Shown here: positions 10,596 to 20,867 of the stretch, one piece after another
Layout: every line of letters begins with the position of its first letter
How positions within the stretch are numbered: the stretch's first letter is position 1
Assembly (NCBI GenBank): GCA_002778195.1
Contig: PCDI01000002.1
Span: 1,342,649-1,406,648, forward strand
Direction of reading: 5' to 3'
Origin: Raffaelea ambrosiae
Lineage: Eukaryota > Ascomycota > Sordariomycetes > Ophiostomatales > Ophiostomataceae
Length of the DNA stretch: 64,000 nt
Program-made: the position numbers and the translations under genes
Notes under the pieces: generated by a model
What the model was told of the DNA's origin: nothing
The model's database searches: none
The model's input: only the letters and a program-made list of their open reading frames with translations

Positions 10596-12590
10596 ATCAA
10601 CCTGGACAGACCCGAAGGGGAGAAAAAAAGAAAGACACATACACAGGAAAGGACACAGCACACATCGCAAAGACTCGAGCACATGCCTCTCGACTGTACC
10701 TCCACAGTCGTAACACACACTCACGCACACACACTCACGCACACACACTCACACTTGAACCTCCAGTCTTCACGCGGCTGATGAGACGTGCTTCCTAGAC
10801 AAGCTCTAAAACGGGCCGCCCGCGAATAGCCCGTCCCGGACAGTTTGTCCAGAATTGGTTCCTTTAGTGGGACCGCGAAACGGAGAGAGAGCTGGAAAGA
10901 ACAGCTGGGGATCGGTGAATGAGGGAGCTGAAGAACAAAGACAGCTGGAGGGCAGCTAAAGACCAGCCGAGGGCAGCTGAAGTTGCAACAGAGCCAGGGC
11001 TACGGAGCTACTCTAGAACTGCGACAAGGCTGCAACAGGACTGCAACCTGCATCAGACACTTGGCATTACCTTTTTGATTTCCTTGTAACTCTTAGACGA
11101 CTTGGCGTGCGCGTGTACTTTTGGGGGTTCTTTCTATTTGTTTTATTTTGCATACATAGTACAGACGGGATTTTCTTAATACGAAGCGGACTTGGTAGTC
11201 TTTGGCAGGATTTCTTGGTAGCCTAGTTGGTGAAACGCAGGAGATCATGAGAATAAAACCAGACAGAAGACTAGACAGACCTCAGGAAGAAAGGAGGTAG
11301 AGCACTCATGCACTCGCGCACTCACGCATTCCAGTCATTGTTTCCGGCCAGTGTTCGGCAGTCGTTGCAAGTATCTGCCATTGATCTACCCTGTCTTGCC
11401 GTTTCTCTACTCTCTGACCTGACTCTGGCCACGATTACTCAGTCTATGGTAAGAAGCAGCACAGTCTGACTCGCGGAATCCCTCCAATGGCTGTTAGTGA
11501 CCGCACGAGACAGTCCAGACGGCGACCTTGGACGGGCGTGGGCGGCTAGGCCGACCCACGTCAATGTCTCCCACGTTGCGCGACCCCATGACCCTAGCCT
11601 CCCCCATCTGACTCGTCAGCCGCCAGAATCTGACCAATGCCCAGAGATGTCGGCCCCTTGGCCCTCACTTCTGCGACAAAGAACAATACCACATTCTTAG
11701 TACACGGGCTGCTAGCGGAGTTACGAATACGGCGTCCGTGAAGAGAAAGTCCTCAAGAGGCCAGCCAGCAGAACCGGCAGAGCCAGCAGAGCCAGGAGAG
11801 CCCAAGTCCACCTGGAGTCCACCTGGATCCCCCCTGGAGAGCCCACTTGGACCGGCTTGGAAGGTCCTGAAGAACGCGCCGGAGATCCACTTGCCAGAGC
11901 CTCAGGTCTCACTTACTCTGTAGGGGCCTGGTCCGGCTGATCCTAGGCCGCGGCGCAGGCCAGCGCATCCTTCGTCTCGGAGGCTGGTCCGTTGCTGTTT
12001 TCGATTTGCCTCTGCAAAGGCCTCTCGTGTTCTCATCTTTGCACATTGTCACCCGTTTTGGCCGCGAACTAGTTCCACCTCTCGCATGACCGTTTTGATC
12101 CTCATGCCTGATGAAAGGAGAATCGCATCGATAATCGCATCAGATTCTTCGTAATCGGCGACTTTGTGACTGCACGGTGCTGAACCCCAGTAGCAACGAA
12201 CTACCCTCCTACGCCTATGTGGGCCTACTTTCACATGCCAGCCCGGACTCGTGTGGGGACTTTCTTGTCTTTTGCCTCCCCCCCTCTGTCTCTCTTTGTT
12301 ATTGCATGGTCTCATGGACGCACCAAGCCCAAACATGCCGCATCCCGAGCGCACCCCCCCCCCCCCCTTATTCGTGGCCACCACCCATGCACCACCCGTA
12401 TATATCCAGCCTGCCCATTCTCCAGTCCGCTCCGGATATCCCCAACTGGACTCTGTACATCTTCCGCACCTACGGACAAACGAGCTCTTCACTGCCTAGT
12501 ATTTCTGCTCTGCCAACCCGCTTCGGCCTCTAGATTCCAAGGATATTGACTCCCGTCTCTTGCACGGCACCAAGACACAAATCCGCAACC
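10596..12590. other. 2-kb intergenic region
   Basis: No gene is recognised. It contains a short CACACACTCACG repeat near 10712-10750, several CAGCTG/GAGCTGAA motifs at 10890-11000, CT-rich DNA, and a C run at about 12352-12367. The last few hundred bases are the likely promoter and leader of the 12591 gene. Confidence 0.45.
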
Positions 12591-13005
12591 ATGTCTACTT
12601 ATACGACCGAATTGGCGCCCTCGTCCAGCCATGGATCGGCCTCGTCTTCGCTCGACGAGAACCCCAAGTTTACTGCCTACTGCCAGGGAGCGGTTTCCAA
12701 GATTCGCCTGACGTACATCAGACTCCTGTAAGTTTCTTCCTTGTCTGTGTCTTTACCGGTCTTTCTTTCTGTGTCCATTCTGTTCCCGGTTCACTGCTGC
12801 CCACCCCCCACCTCCGGAAAGCCCATTGACTTCCCCCAACCGGACACCACTAACACGACTGCACAACCAAAGCGCTCGTGAGAAATTCGAAAACACAAAC
12901 GACCTGCTTCGTCGCCGCTCGCACAAAGTCACGCCTCTCTACGTCCCCGGCAAACGGCCCCAGTTCACCAAGCGCACCATTACGCGCACCGTAACGTTGA
13001 ACTAA
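12591..13005 (+). CDS. Small unknown basic protein, 89 aa
   Basis: Exons 12591-12727 and 12873-13005 join across a 145-nt intron with donor GTAAGT, branch-like CACTAACAC at 12848-12856 and acceptor AAAG. The frame is kept (codon CT|C). The N-terminus is Ser/Thr-rich. The middle reads KIRLTYIRLLAREKFEN, a likely amphipathic helix, and the tail is basic (RRRSHKVTPLYVPGKRPQF). There is no signal peptide or membrane span. I do not recognise it; good splice signals and coherent protein on both sides of the intron support a real gene. It lies 50 bases before the Ayg1-like ATG, so it shares little room for a separate Ayg1 promoter. Confidence 0.6.
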
Positions 13006-13055
13006 GCCCGGGAGACGGGCTCCGTCCTTTAGAGAGAGGACCAACCAAAATCAGC

Positions 13056-14476
13056 ATGTCGCCGCACAAGGTCGCCACCGATGAGCAGCAGCAGCAGCAG
13101 CAGCAGCTGTCCGCCGGCCTGTCTGCTGGTCCCGCCAAGAATTCTTGGGCCATGGGCAGCGAGGCGTTCGAGGGCCGCATGGCGCACCACGACGGCATCC
13201 AGGCGCTCTGGGAGTCCAAGTGGAAGTTCCCCTGCTCCAAGAGCGTCTACCCCTTCCACGACGGCAAGCTCGAGGACTTTGCCCCTGTCTTTGCGCACCT
13301 CCTTGCCCACAACATCAACGACGGCACCTCGGCCGCTTACACCGAGGCGTTCTTCCCCGCGGCCGAGGCTCTGACCGCCCAGGCCGACCAGCTCATGCAG
13401 GAACGCAACCCAAAAGAAGCGTCGGCGCTCTACCTCCGCGCCTGCTGCCTCTACCGCATCGCCCGGTTTCCTTACATCACCTCCCGGCCCGCCGTCAACG
13501 ACGCGGTCAAGTGGAAGGCCTGGCAGGCCCAAAAAGAGATCTACCTGCGGGCCGCGCGCACCTGGGACTGTCCCGTGGAGGAGGTCCAGGTGCCGCACAT
13601 CCACCGGCGCAAGGCCGACCCGACACACGACATCGCCGGCGAGGGCGAGAGCATCCCCGTGTACGTGCGCCTCCCGCATCCTTCTTCTCACGAGGACACG
13701 TCTCCCGTGCCCGTCATGATTCTCCTCACGGGCCTCGACGGCTATCGCCCGGACAACACGGGCCGCCTCGACGAGTTTCTGCGCCGCGGCTGGGCCAGCG
13801 TCACCCTCGAGGTGCCCGGGACCGCCGACTGCCCGGCCGACCCGGCCGACCCCACGAGCCCCGAGCGGCTGTGGGACAGCCTGCTGGCCTGGATGGCCGC
13901 CTTCCGCGGCGGCCGTGTCTCTTTGGACATGCGCCGCGTCGTCGTCTGGGGCCTCAGCTGCGGCGGCTACTATGCCGTGCGCATGGCCCACACGCACGCG
14001 GCCCGGCTGGCCGGCGCGGTCGGCCAGGGCGCGGGCACGCACTACTTTTTCGACCCGGCCTGGCTGGCGCATGCCGATGGGCATGAGTACCCGTTTCTGC
14101 TGACGCCGGCGCTGGCGAAAAAGCACGGGTTCGGGGACGACGTGGAGCAGTACGTGGCGGAGGCCCAGGGCAAGTTCTCGTTGCTGGACAATGGGATCCT
14201 GGACCAGCCGTCGACGCGGCTGCTGCTGATCAATGTAAGTGACGATATACTCTCGAGACCAAACGAGCAAACGAACAAACAGACTAACAGGCGAACTTGT
14301 AGGGCACAAAAGACGGCTTGATGCCGATTGAGGACTCGATGCTGCTGTTCCAGCACGGCACGCCCAAGGAAGCCCGCTTCTTCCCCGGGGCCCTGCACAT
14401 GGGCTATCCGATGGCGAACTCGGCGGTGTATCCGTGGCTGGAGAGCGTGATGGATTCTGTCAAGGAGGAGGAGTAG
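13056..14476 (+). CDS. Ayg1-like alpha/beta hydrolase (naphthopyrone-shortening type)
   Basis: Exons 13056-14234 and 14303-14476, intron 68 nt with GTAAGT and ACTAAC, product 450 residues. The family (Ayg1/Yg1, FrsA-like DUF1100 fold) shortens heptaketide naphthopyrone YWA1 to tetrahydroxynaphthalene in DHN-melanin formation. The nucleophile motif WGLSCGGYYAVR puts Ser at 301. KDGLMP supplies Asp about 397 and GALHMGY His about 425, after the intron, giving the expected Ser-Asp-His order. The helical cap region shows FAPVFAHLLAHNINDGTS and EASALYLRACCLYRIARFPY, typical of Ayg1. The N-terminus has a Gln run encoded by CAG repeats. No polyketide synthase, THN reductase or scytalone dehydratase is in the window, so the substrate here is inferred. 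Confidence 0.85.
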
Positions 14477-14759
14477 TTCTATAGAAAGGCCGAGCCCGGG
14501 AATGAGAAAATCAAACGACTGCATGGCATCATGTACATCCCGTTTGTCATAACAATGTCTATATTGATTGCAGAAATACCAGTCTTTCTCTTTTTTCTTC
14601 GTTTACCTTAAAAACATCCGTCGCTTTGGATATGCATTTCCTATCGTATCTCACTTGTTTCCTTTCCAGTCTTCCGTCCGTCGTGTACAATATGTGGCGC
14701 CCTTTTTTGCTGGCCCACTTTCTAACCACCCTTCTGTCGTGCCCCCCTCCTTTTTTTTT

Positions 14760-15554
14760 TTACCTCCCCATCCAGCCACCGTCCACGACCAGGATGTGGC
14801 CACTCACGTAGGCGCTCGCCTTGGACGCCAAGAACACCGCCGGGCCCTTGAAGTCGTCGGGCTGGCCCCAGCGGCCGGCCGGGATGCGCACCAGAATGTC
14901 GCGCTGCCGCTGGGCGTCGTTGATCAGCGCCTCGTTCATGTCCGTGTTGATGTAGCCGGGGGCGATGGCATTGACCGTGACGCCCTGGCCGGTCCACTCG
15001 TTGGCCAGCCCCTTGGTGAGCTGGGCCACGGCGCCCTTGGACGAGGCGTACGCCGGCACGCGAAAGCCGCCCTGGAAGGACAGCAGCGAGGCAATGTTGA
15101 TGACGCTGCCCTTGCGGCCCGACGTCGGCGACACGGGCAGGTCCAGCATGTGGGCGCCAAAGTCGCGGCCGAGCGTGAAGACGGTGCTCAGGTTGACCTG
15201 CAGGACCTTTTCAAAGTCGTCGTCGGGGAACGCCCGGGAGTCGTGGCGGATCTGGATGCCGGCGCAGTTGACGAGGGTGCGGATGGGCGGGCGGGTGCCG
15301 TCGGCCTTCTCGCCGTCGACGACCTTGCGGCACAGGCCCTGGACGTCGGCGCGGCTGGCGAGGTCGGCGGTGTAGATGGCGACGGAGCGGCCGAGGGCGG
15401 CGATGGCGTCGCGGGTCTGGGTGTTGGTGGTGTCGCGCTGGATGAGGAGGATGTCGGCGCCGGCCTCGGCGAGGCCGATGGCGATGGACTGGCCGATGCC
15501 GCGGGTGGCGCCGGTGACGACGGCGGTTTCGCCCTGGAGGGAGAAGCCAGACAT
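14760..15554 (-). CDS. KduD-like short-chain dehydrogenase (2-deoxy-D-gluconate 3-dehydrogenase type)
   Basis: Single exon, 264 residues. It is a classical SDR: TGATRGIG at 14-21, NCAG at 96-99, catalytic Ser 156, Tyr 169 and Lys 173 (YASSK), then APGYINTDMN at 199-207 and a C-terminal VSGHILVVDGGWMGR. The last two features and overall length match the KduD / 2-deoxy-D-gluconate 3-dehydrogenase group, which in bacteria reduces a pectin-derived deoxy-ketouronate. In fungi the substrate is uncertain. It ends about 280 bases from the convergent Ayg1-like gene and lies downstream of the GH43 gene on the same strand, which fits a carbohydrate-use context. Confidence 0.85.
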   Translation of the reverse strand: MSGFSLQGETAVVTGATRGIGQSIAIGLAEAGADILLIQRDTTNTQTRDAIAALGRSVAIYTADLASRADVQGLCRKVVDGEKADGTRPPIRTLVNCAGIQIRHDSRAFPDDDFEKVLQVNLSTVFTLGRDFGAHMLDLPVSPTSGRKGSVINIASLLSFQGGFRVPAYASSKGAVAQLTKGLANEWTGQGVTVNAIAPGYINTDMNEALINDAQRQRDILVRIPAGRWGQPDDFKGPAVFLASKASAYVSGHILVVDGGWMGR

Positions 15555-15647
15555 GGTGAGGAGCAGGGGCGATGTGAAGATGAACGTCAGGGTGACAAGG
15601 GAAAAAAGAGGAAAAGAGGAAGAATTCAGAGAAGAAATCAGAGAAGA

Positions 15648-15725
15648 ATTCAGAGTTCTCAGAGAAGAATCAAAGAATCAGAGAATAATTCAGAGTTCTC
15701 AGAGAAGAATCAAAGAATCAGAAGA
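15648..15725. repeat. 40-bp direct repeat, two copies
   Basis: CAGAGTTCTC occurs at 15651 and 15691, each followed by AGAGAAGAATCAAAGAATCA, a 40-base period. A looser GAAGAATTCAGA pattern precedes it. Confidence 0.8.
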
Positions 15726-16000
15726 ATGGAGAGCAGAGGGAGAGAGAAATTGGACAAGCCTAGACACCAGAAGAAAACCATGGGCACAACGAGGAATCGC
15801 TCCACGAGAATGCACGAAAATCGGGCCAGCCCCAATGCCGCCCCATGAAGCCCAAGTTGGCCGGTCCACGGCAAAACTCCCTGTGACGACACTGCCGTCG
15901 GGAGAAAGCACCCCGATGGAGAAAGTGTTAGCGGCAGGGCGGGGCAGTTTAGGCGTGCCTGGCGGGGTCGCTGAGAATGACCAGTTTCGTCCAAGGACGG

Positions 16001-16039
16001 TATTCTAGGACAGTATTCTAGGACAGTATTCTAGGACAG
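16001..16039. repeat. 13-bp tandem repeat, three copies
   Basis: TATTCTAGGACAG is repeated three times without change, about 100 bases downstream of the GH43 stop codon. Confidence 0.9.
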
Positions 16040-16136
16040 TATATTGTTGTATTTACACGGGGGCTCACTCGGGTCTCCTGCCTTTCTCGTGATGCGTCCC
16101 TCCTCCGCCTCCTCCGCCTCCTCCTCCTCCTCCTCC

Positions 16137-17147
16137 TCACTGCACCGGCTCCGACACAATGTTCCCGTCTGCGTCGTAAAAGATCTCCTTCACCTTGACG
16201 GAGCGCAGGTGCGACACGCCCCCCGACAGCGACGAGTCGTGGTGGAACAGGTACCACCGGCCCTGGAACTCGACCACGGAGTGGTGCGTCGTCCACCCGA
16301 CCACCGGCTCCAGCAGCCGGCCCCGGTACGTGAACGGGCCGTACGGCGACGTCCCCGTCGCATAGCACAGGTAGTGCGTGTCGCCCGTCGAGTAGCTCAG
16401 GTAGTAGCGGCCCTGGTACTTGTGCATCCACGCCGCCTCAAAGAACCGCCGGTCGTGGTCGTCCGCCGCGATCGGCGCCCCCGTCTCGGGCGCCAGGATC
16501 TCGATCGCGCGCACCGGCTCCGCCAGCGTGCGCATGTCGGGCGCCAGCCGCGCCACGCGCGGGCCCATGGCCGGCACGCCGGCGCCCGACGGCTCGCGGG
16601 CGCCGCTCCACGCGGCGTCGTACTGGTCGCGGCCGTGGCCCTTTTGGTAGCACTGCAGCTGCCCGCCCCAGAGCCCGCCAAAGTAGAGGTACCCGGGCGC
16701 GGCGTCGCCGTCGACGGCCACGTCGTCGACCAGCACGGCCGGGTCGATGCTGAAGCTGCCGGGGATGCACGCCGGGTCGGCCGTGAAGGGGCCGGCGGGC
16801 TTGTCGGCGACGGCCACGCCGATGCGGAAGAGGCCCTCGTGGTCGCGCGCGGGGAAAAACAGATAGTACGTCCCGTTCTTGTAGGCGGCGTCGGGGGCCC
16901 ACAGCTGCTTGGCGGCCCAGGGCACGTCGGCCAGCGTGAGGACGGCGCCGTGGTCGGTGACGAGGGCGGGCGGGTCGAGCGAGGGCGTGCTGAAGACGTG
17001 GTAGTCGGCCATGTCGTACTGGTCGCCGTTGTCGTTGAAGGCGATGTTGGACTCGCGGTCGTGCGACGGGTAGATGTAGATCTGGCCCTCGAAGACGTGG
17101 GCCGACGGGTCGGCCGTGTAGAGGTGGGTGATGAGGGGGGGGGACAT
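16137..17147 (-). CDS. GH43 family glycoside hydrolase (xylosidase/arabinofuranosidase type)
   Basis: Single exon, 336 residues from ATG 17147. The GH43 five-bladed propeller signatures are visible: HLYTADPSAHVFEG (general base Asp 13), QLWAPDAAYKNGTYYLFFPA, GSFSIDPAVLVDD (pKa-modulating Asp 135) and FFEAAWMHKYQGRYYLSYS (general acid Glu 237), followed by GPFTYRGRLLEP and THHSVVEFQGRWYLFHHD. There is no signal peptide, so the enzyme should be intracellular and act on imported oligosaccharides. The exact activity cannot be set from sequence alone. The frame is open upstream to 17369 but that part is encoded by a tandem repeat and has no protein character; ATG 17147 starts directly at the family's N-terminus. 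Confidence 0.88.
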   Translation of the reverse strand: MSPPLITHLYTADPSAHVFEGQIYIYPSHDRESNIAFNDNGDQYDMADYHVFSTPSLDPPALVTDHGAVLTLADVPWAAKQLWAPDAAYKNGTYYLFFPARDHEGLFRIGVAVADKPAGPFTADPACIPGSFSIDPAVLVDDVAVDGDAAPGYLYFGGLWGGQLQCYQKGHGRDQYDAAWSGAREPSGAGVPAMGPRVARLAPDMRTLAEPVRAIEILAPETGAPIAADDHDRRFFEAAWMHKYQGRYYLSYSTGDTHYLCYATGTSPYGPFTYRGRLLEPVVGWTTHHSVVEFQGRWYLFHHDSSLSGGVSHLRSVKVKEIFYDADGNIVSEPVQ

Positions 17148-18582
17148 GATGGAGAGCGGCGATGGAGCGTGGCAATGGCGCAAAGTGTCGAGGGTTTGCG
17201 AGTTTGCGAGTGTGCGAGTTTGAGTTTGCGAGTTTGAGTTTGCGAGTTTGAGTTTGCGAGTTTGAGTTTGAGAGTACGAGAGTTGAGAGTGTCGTGAGAT
17301 GCCCAGAGAAGTGTTCAACAGCCCAACCCCGACAGAAGGGACATCGACCATAAAAGAATCAACCGCCATCCCATCGCCAAAACTCCTCGGAGCTGCACCC
17401 GTGTTGCCGTAGCTCTGTTTTTACCCCGTGCATTTACCCATTTATCCTGCCAAAACACCCGTTGGGTCCCACAGGAATACCACGATTGCGGAGACTGCGT
17501 TGGCAAATTGGAGTTGCCATTCTGCTCTCAGTTGGAGAGTTGGAGAACCCGGCTACCAGGTCTACAGTCGACTAGTTTACCAGACCAGTCTGTTATCTCT
17601 TCCTGCCAGCTTGATTCTCTTGTTTCGTTGGGTATGGTCTGTACTCGTACGCGCAATCGAAAGAGTGGGTTGGCGCAGTTAAGGTTTAAGGTTATTCGTT
17701 CACAGCCGCCCATACAAAGCATACATACAGTACACAAGCATAACCAACTGCTACCAACTCCATATCGCGTGCAGGACCACAGATATGCATAGCCACGCGA
17801 CCCTGCTCGTTGCGCAGCTCTCCTACATTGTACTCCCACGCGCAGACTGGCCAGAGGAAAAGTCTGCCTTTCTTGTCTTCTCGTTGGCCGTTCCTTCGGC
17901 CCATGCTCGCAACATCCTATCAGCTTCATCTTGGCAAGCCACCAATCTGCCACCACCCAACGCTTGTCGTTTCCCAGACGGGCAAAGCTGAACAGCAGAT
18001 GGCCAGGGCTAGACGTGTTAGCCGTTTTTCTTCGTCTCTTGCCTCTTGTCGCCTCTTGGGTCTCCCAGTGCACTGTCGTGTCCTCGGGGCTGTTTGTGTT
18101 GTGAGGTGCTTGGCAGAATGGGACTCTCACCATGGCCTGACCTGCCAGGCAAGATACGACGAATACGAGGAATACGATTTCGATCAGAGACCGAACAGTC
18201 GGGCTCCGTGCCAAAAGACGTTTGAGAGGCGGTCGAGTCTCATCAGACGCCCGACACGATGTCCAGATATTTGGTGCCACCCCTGCTTGGAGTCGAGGTG
18301 TGTGCATTATGACTGCTCGACGTGAAGAGAGCCTCGCGCGTCTGGGCCCTCCTTGGCAGGTCAAAAGGACTGTCCGCCTCGGTTTCCCGTCTGGTCTTTC
18401 GGCCTGATCTAGTCTGGTCTTTGCCATTGCTGGCTCATACTTCTGGGGATTCTCTTTCTTTGTTTGCGTTTGCCTCTCTCAAGTTGAGACGTTCTCTTAC
18501 TGAAAGGCCCCCCCAGTTGCCAAACACCTTCTACGAACACCAACCCTTTACAGGAAGTACCGTGTTGGAAAACACTGTCGCC
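17148..18582. other. Divergent intergenic region between GH43 and the membrane-protein gene
   Basis: It contains the GH43 leader with its 13-bp repeat and, further on, the upstream region of ATG 18583. A 299-codon ATG-initiated open frame (17528-18427, minus) occupies the middle but has no recognisable domain and is rich in Cys, Trp and Arg, so it is not called as a gene. Confidence 0.4.
17193..17275. repeat. 13-bp tandem repeat in the GH43 leader
   Basis: Repeats of TGCGAGTTTGAGT, about six copies including imperfect ones, lie 45-130 bases upstream of the GH43 ATG. Confidence 0.75.
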
Positions 18583-20867
18583 ATGTTGCCCGCCCTGCCC
18601 ACCGCCACGTCGACCTGGACCAGCACGACATACTCGGCTGCGCCTGTGGTCACGCCGTTTGCCGTTGCGCGGATGCTCGAGCTGCGCCAGGCCGCCACCG
18701 ACACCGACTTCGACTTGTCGTTCTACGATTCCTACTCGTATTGTGATGTGGGTTCTGGTTCCGAGAACATCAACTCTGTCCGGGAGGAAGACTGACCTCC
18801 CAGGCGTTCGCCTATGCGTCGCTGTGCGACAGCGCGTACCTGGACTGCATCTCCGACTTCGACGACTATACCGACACCGCCTACAGCACCGCGGGCCTGT
18901 ACCAGTCGATCACGTCCTGCTACTGCAACTACGGGTATGCGTACCTGAGCTGTTACATGTCGGCTCTCAGCAGCCAGACCTGCGACACGTACTTTAGCCT
19001 GCCAGGTGAGTATTCTTGTGGTGGGCCGTTGTTTCCTTCCTTCGTTCTTCAACCCCCTGTATTCCCTCGTCTTCCTTTGCTTTGTCTAACAGAACAGACA
19101 TGAGCAGCTATGAATCGTACTGGTTCCAACAATACTGCGGAACGGTTCCGGCCACGCTGAAGAACAGCAAAGCCAAATCATCGACTGGCAAACCACCGTG
19201 GGTGACATATCCAGCTCTCTCGGGGGGGTTGTTGACGTTGTAACTAACCTTTGTGCAGCACGTCTGTTTCTCTTGATTTCGAGTATGTTTTCCTCCTCCT
19301 CCCCCCCCATCGACGTCCTTCCCCGACTGACCCCCCCAGACCCGTCACGATCGTCACGCTCAACTCGACACCCCCGGTGCCGACATACACCTACACGCCC
19401 ATCTACAACGGCTCCGGCTCGCTGCTCGCCGACGACTGCGGCAAGACCCAGTTCACCCTGATCGAGGACGCCAGCACCGTCGTCTGGGTCCCCTTTGTGG
19501 GCTGTGCCAAGAACAAGCCGCACTGCTGCCCCTGGACGGCCGCCTCCGCGTTCCTCGCCGCCACCGTCACCGCCGACACCACCGTGACCCTGACGACCGT
19601 CGTGGCCACGACGGCCGAGCCCACCGGCACCAACGCGGCCATGGTGGACAACGCCTACCCCCAGGCCGCCATGGCCGACCGCGCCGCCGCCACCCTCGCC
19701 CAGTGCGCCGCCGACTACTACGCCCTCTCCGGCCGCTGCTGCCCCCGCGGCTACTGGCCCTTCACGCGCGACCTCGGCGGCCAGACCCCCTGCTGGTCCT
19801 CGCTCGCCGCCACCACCCGCGCGCCCACCCTCACGGCCGGCCTCGTCGGCGCCCCCACGGCCACGCAGAAGCCCACCTCGGCCGTCGTCAACATTGTCTG
19901 GGCCATGAGCTACCCGGTCGCGGCGCCGCAGGGCCTGAGCAAGGGGGCCATGGCCGGCATCGCCGTGGGGGCCTTGGCGGGCGTGGCCACCATTGCCGTC
20001 CTCGGCGTCTGTCTGTGGCGCACGCGGCGCACGAACAAGCAGCTGCAGGCGCAGCAGGCGCTGCAGGCGCAGCAACCAGCGGTGCCGCCGCCGGCGCAGC
20101 AGCCGGGTATCCAGGAGATGGCGGCCCAGGGCATCCTTCTGCCCCAGGACCAGCAGCAGGGCATGGTGCAGGGCATGGCGGGCCAGCCAGGATACGTCGA
20201 CCCGCAGCACGCGGGCGTGAGCCCCCAGGACCGCAGCGGCCACAGCGCGGCACCGACCTCGGCGGGCACGCCGGGCACGGTGGCGAGCGAGCTGAGCGGC
20301 GGCGTGTCCAGCACCCGCAGCGGCGTCGGGCTGCTCGCGGGTGGTGCGGGCGCTGTGCCGGCGAGCCACAGCACAGGGTATCCTCCCCCACCCACGGCCG
20401 AGGTTGGCGGCCACTACCAGCAGCCACAGCAGCAGCAGCAGCAGCAGCAACAGACCTGCTACCCGCCTCAGCAGCCAGCACAAGCTGGCGGCTACTACTT
20501 CCAAGAGCAGGCTCCGGTGCAGTGTGCAGCCGAGGCTCAGCAGGCCCAGCCGTACCAGCAAGTCCGGCCATATCATCCAGCCCCGACACCACAACAGGCC
20601 CACCAACTACCGGCAGAGTCCTTGCCCGTCGAAGCAGCAGCCTCGCCGGTCCCCCAGGCCGTCGTGCCTACTGCCCAGCCTCTGCAGATGCAGCCCCCGG
20701 GTGGCGGACAGCAGCAGTATGGTCCGCCCCAGATTCAGCAAGTTCCACAAGGCCAGTCCCCCATCTACCATCAAAGCCAGTCGCCAATTCCATATGTGAG
20801 CACTCAACAAATTCAGCAACCTCAGCAACCACAGCAGCCACAGCAACTGCATGCACAACAGTACTAG
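18583..20867 (+). CDS. Single-pass membrane protein with Gln/Pro-rich cytoplasmic tail
   Basis: Proposed exons: 18583-18747, 18804-19005, 19098-19197, 19259-19282 and 19340-20867; they join in frame to 672 residues. The third and fourth exons are the least certain: the fourth is only 24 nt and the donor before it is GTGGGT. The N-terminal part is rich in Tyr, Ser and Cys (SCYCNYGYAYLSCYMS), as in surface domains. Residues about 260-310 include QCAADYYALSGRCCPRGYWPF. One membrane span follows, AGIAVGALAGVATIAVLGV (about 368-386), with basic WRTRR behind it. The remaining 280 residues are dominated by Gln, Pro and Ala. The layout resembles fungal wall sensors of the Mid2/WSC type, but no WSC domain is seen and no classical signal peptide is present. 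The family is not recognised. Confidence 0.6.

Larger units (their letters stand above)
15555..16136. other. Intergenic region with two tandem repeats
   Basis: This is the upstream region of the KduD-like gene and the 3' flank of the GH43 gene. It is GA-rich near the KduD start. It carries a 40-bp repeat in two copies (15648-15725) and a 13-bp repeat in three copies (16001-16039). No gene is seen. Confidence 0.6.

Noticed and set aside
19141..19250. Alternative frame giving DISSSLGGVVDV in the membrane-protein gene
   Set aside because: It looks protein-like but has an upstream TGA and would need a 23-nt intron or a frameshift; the other frame joins cleanly through known splice signals.
19086..20606. 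506-codon minus-strand frame opposite the membrane-protein gene
   Set aside because: Low-complexity Leu/Arg/Gly shadow of the Gln/Pro-rich coding strand.
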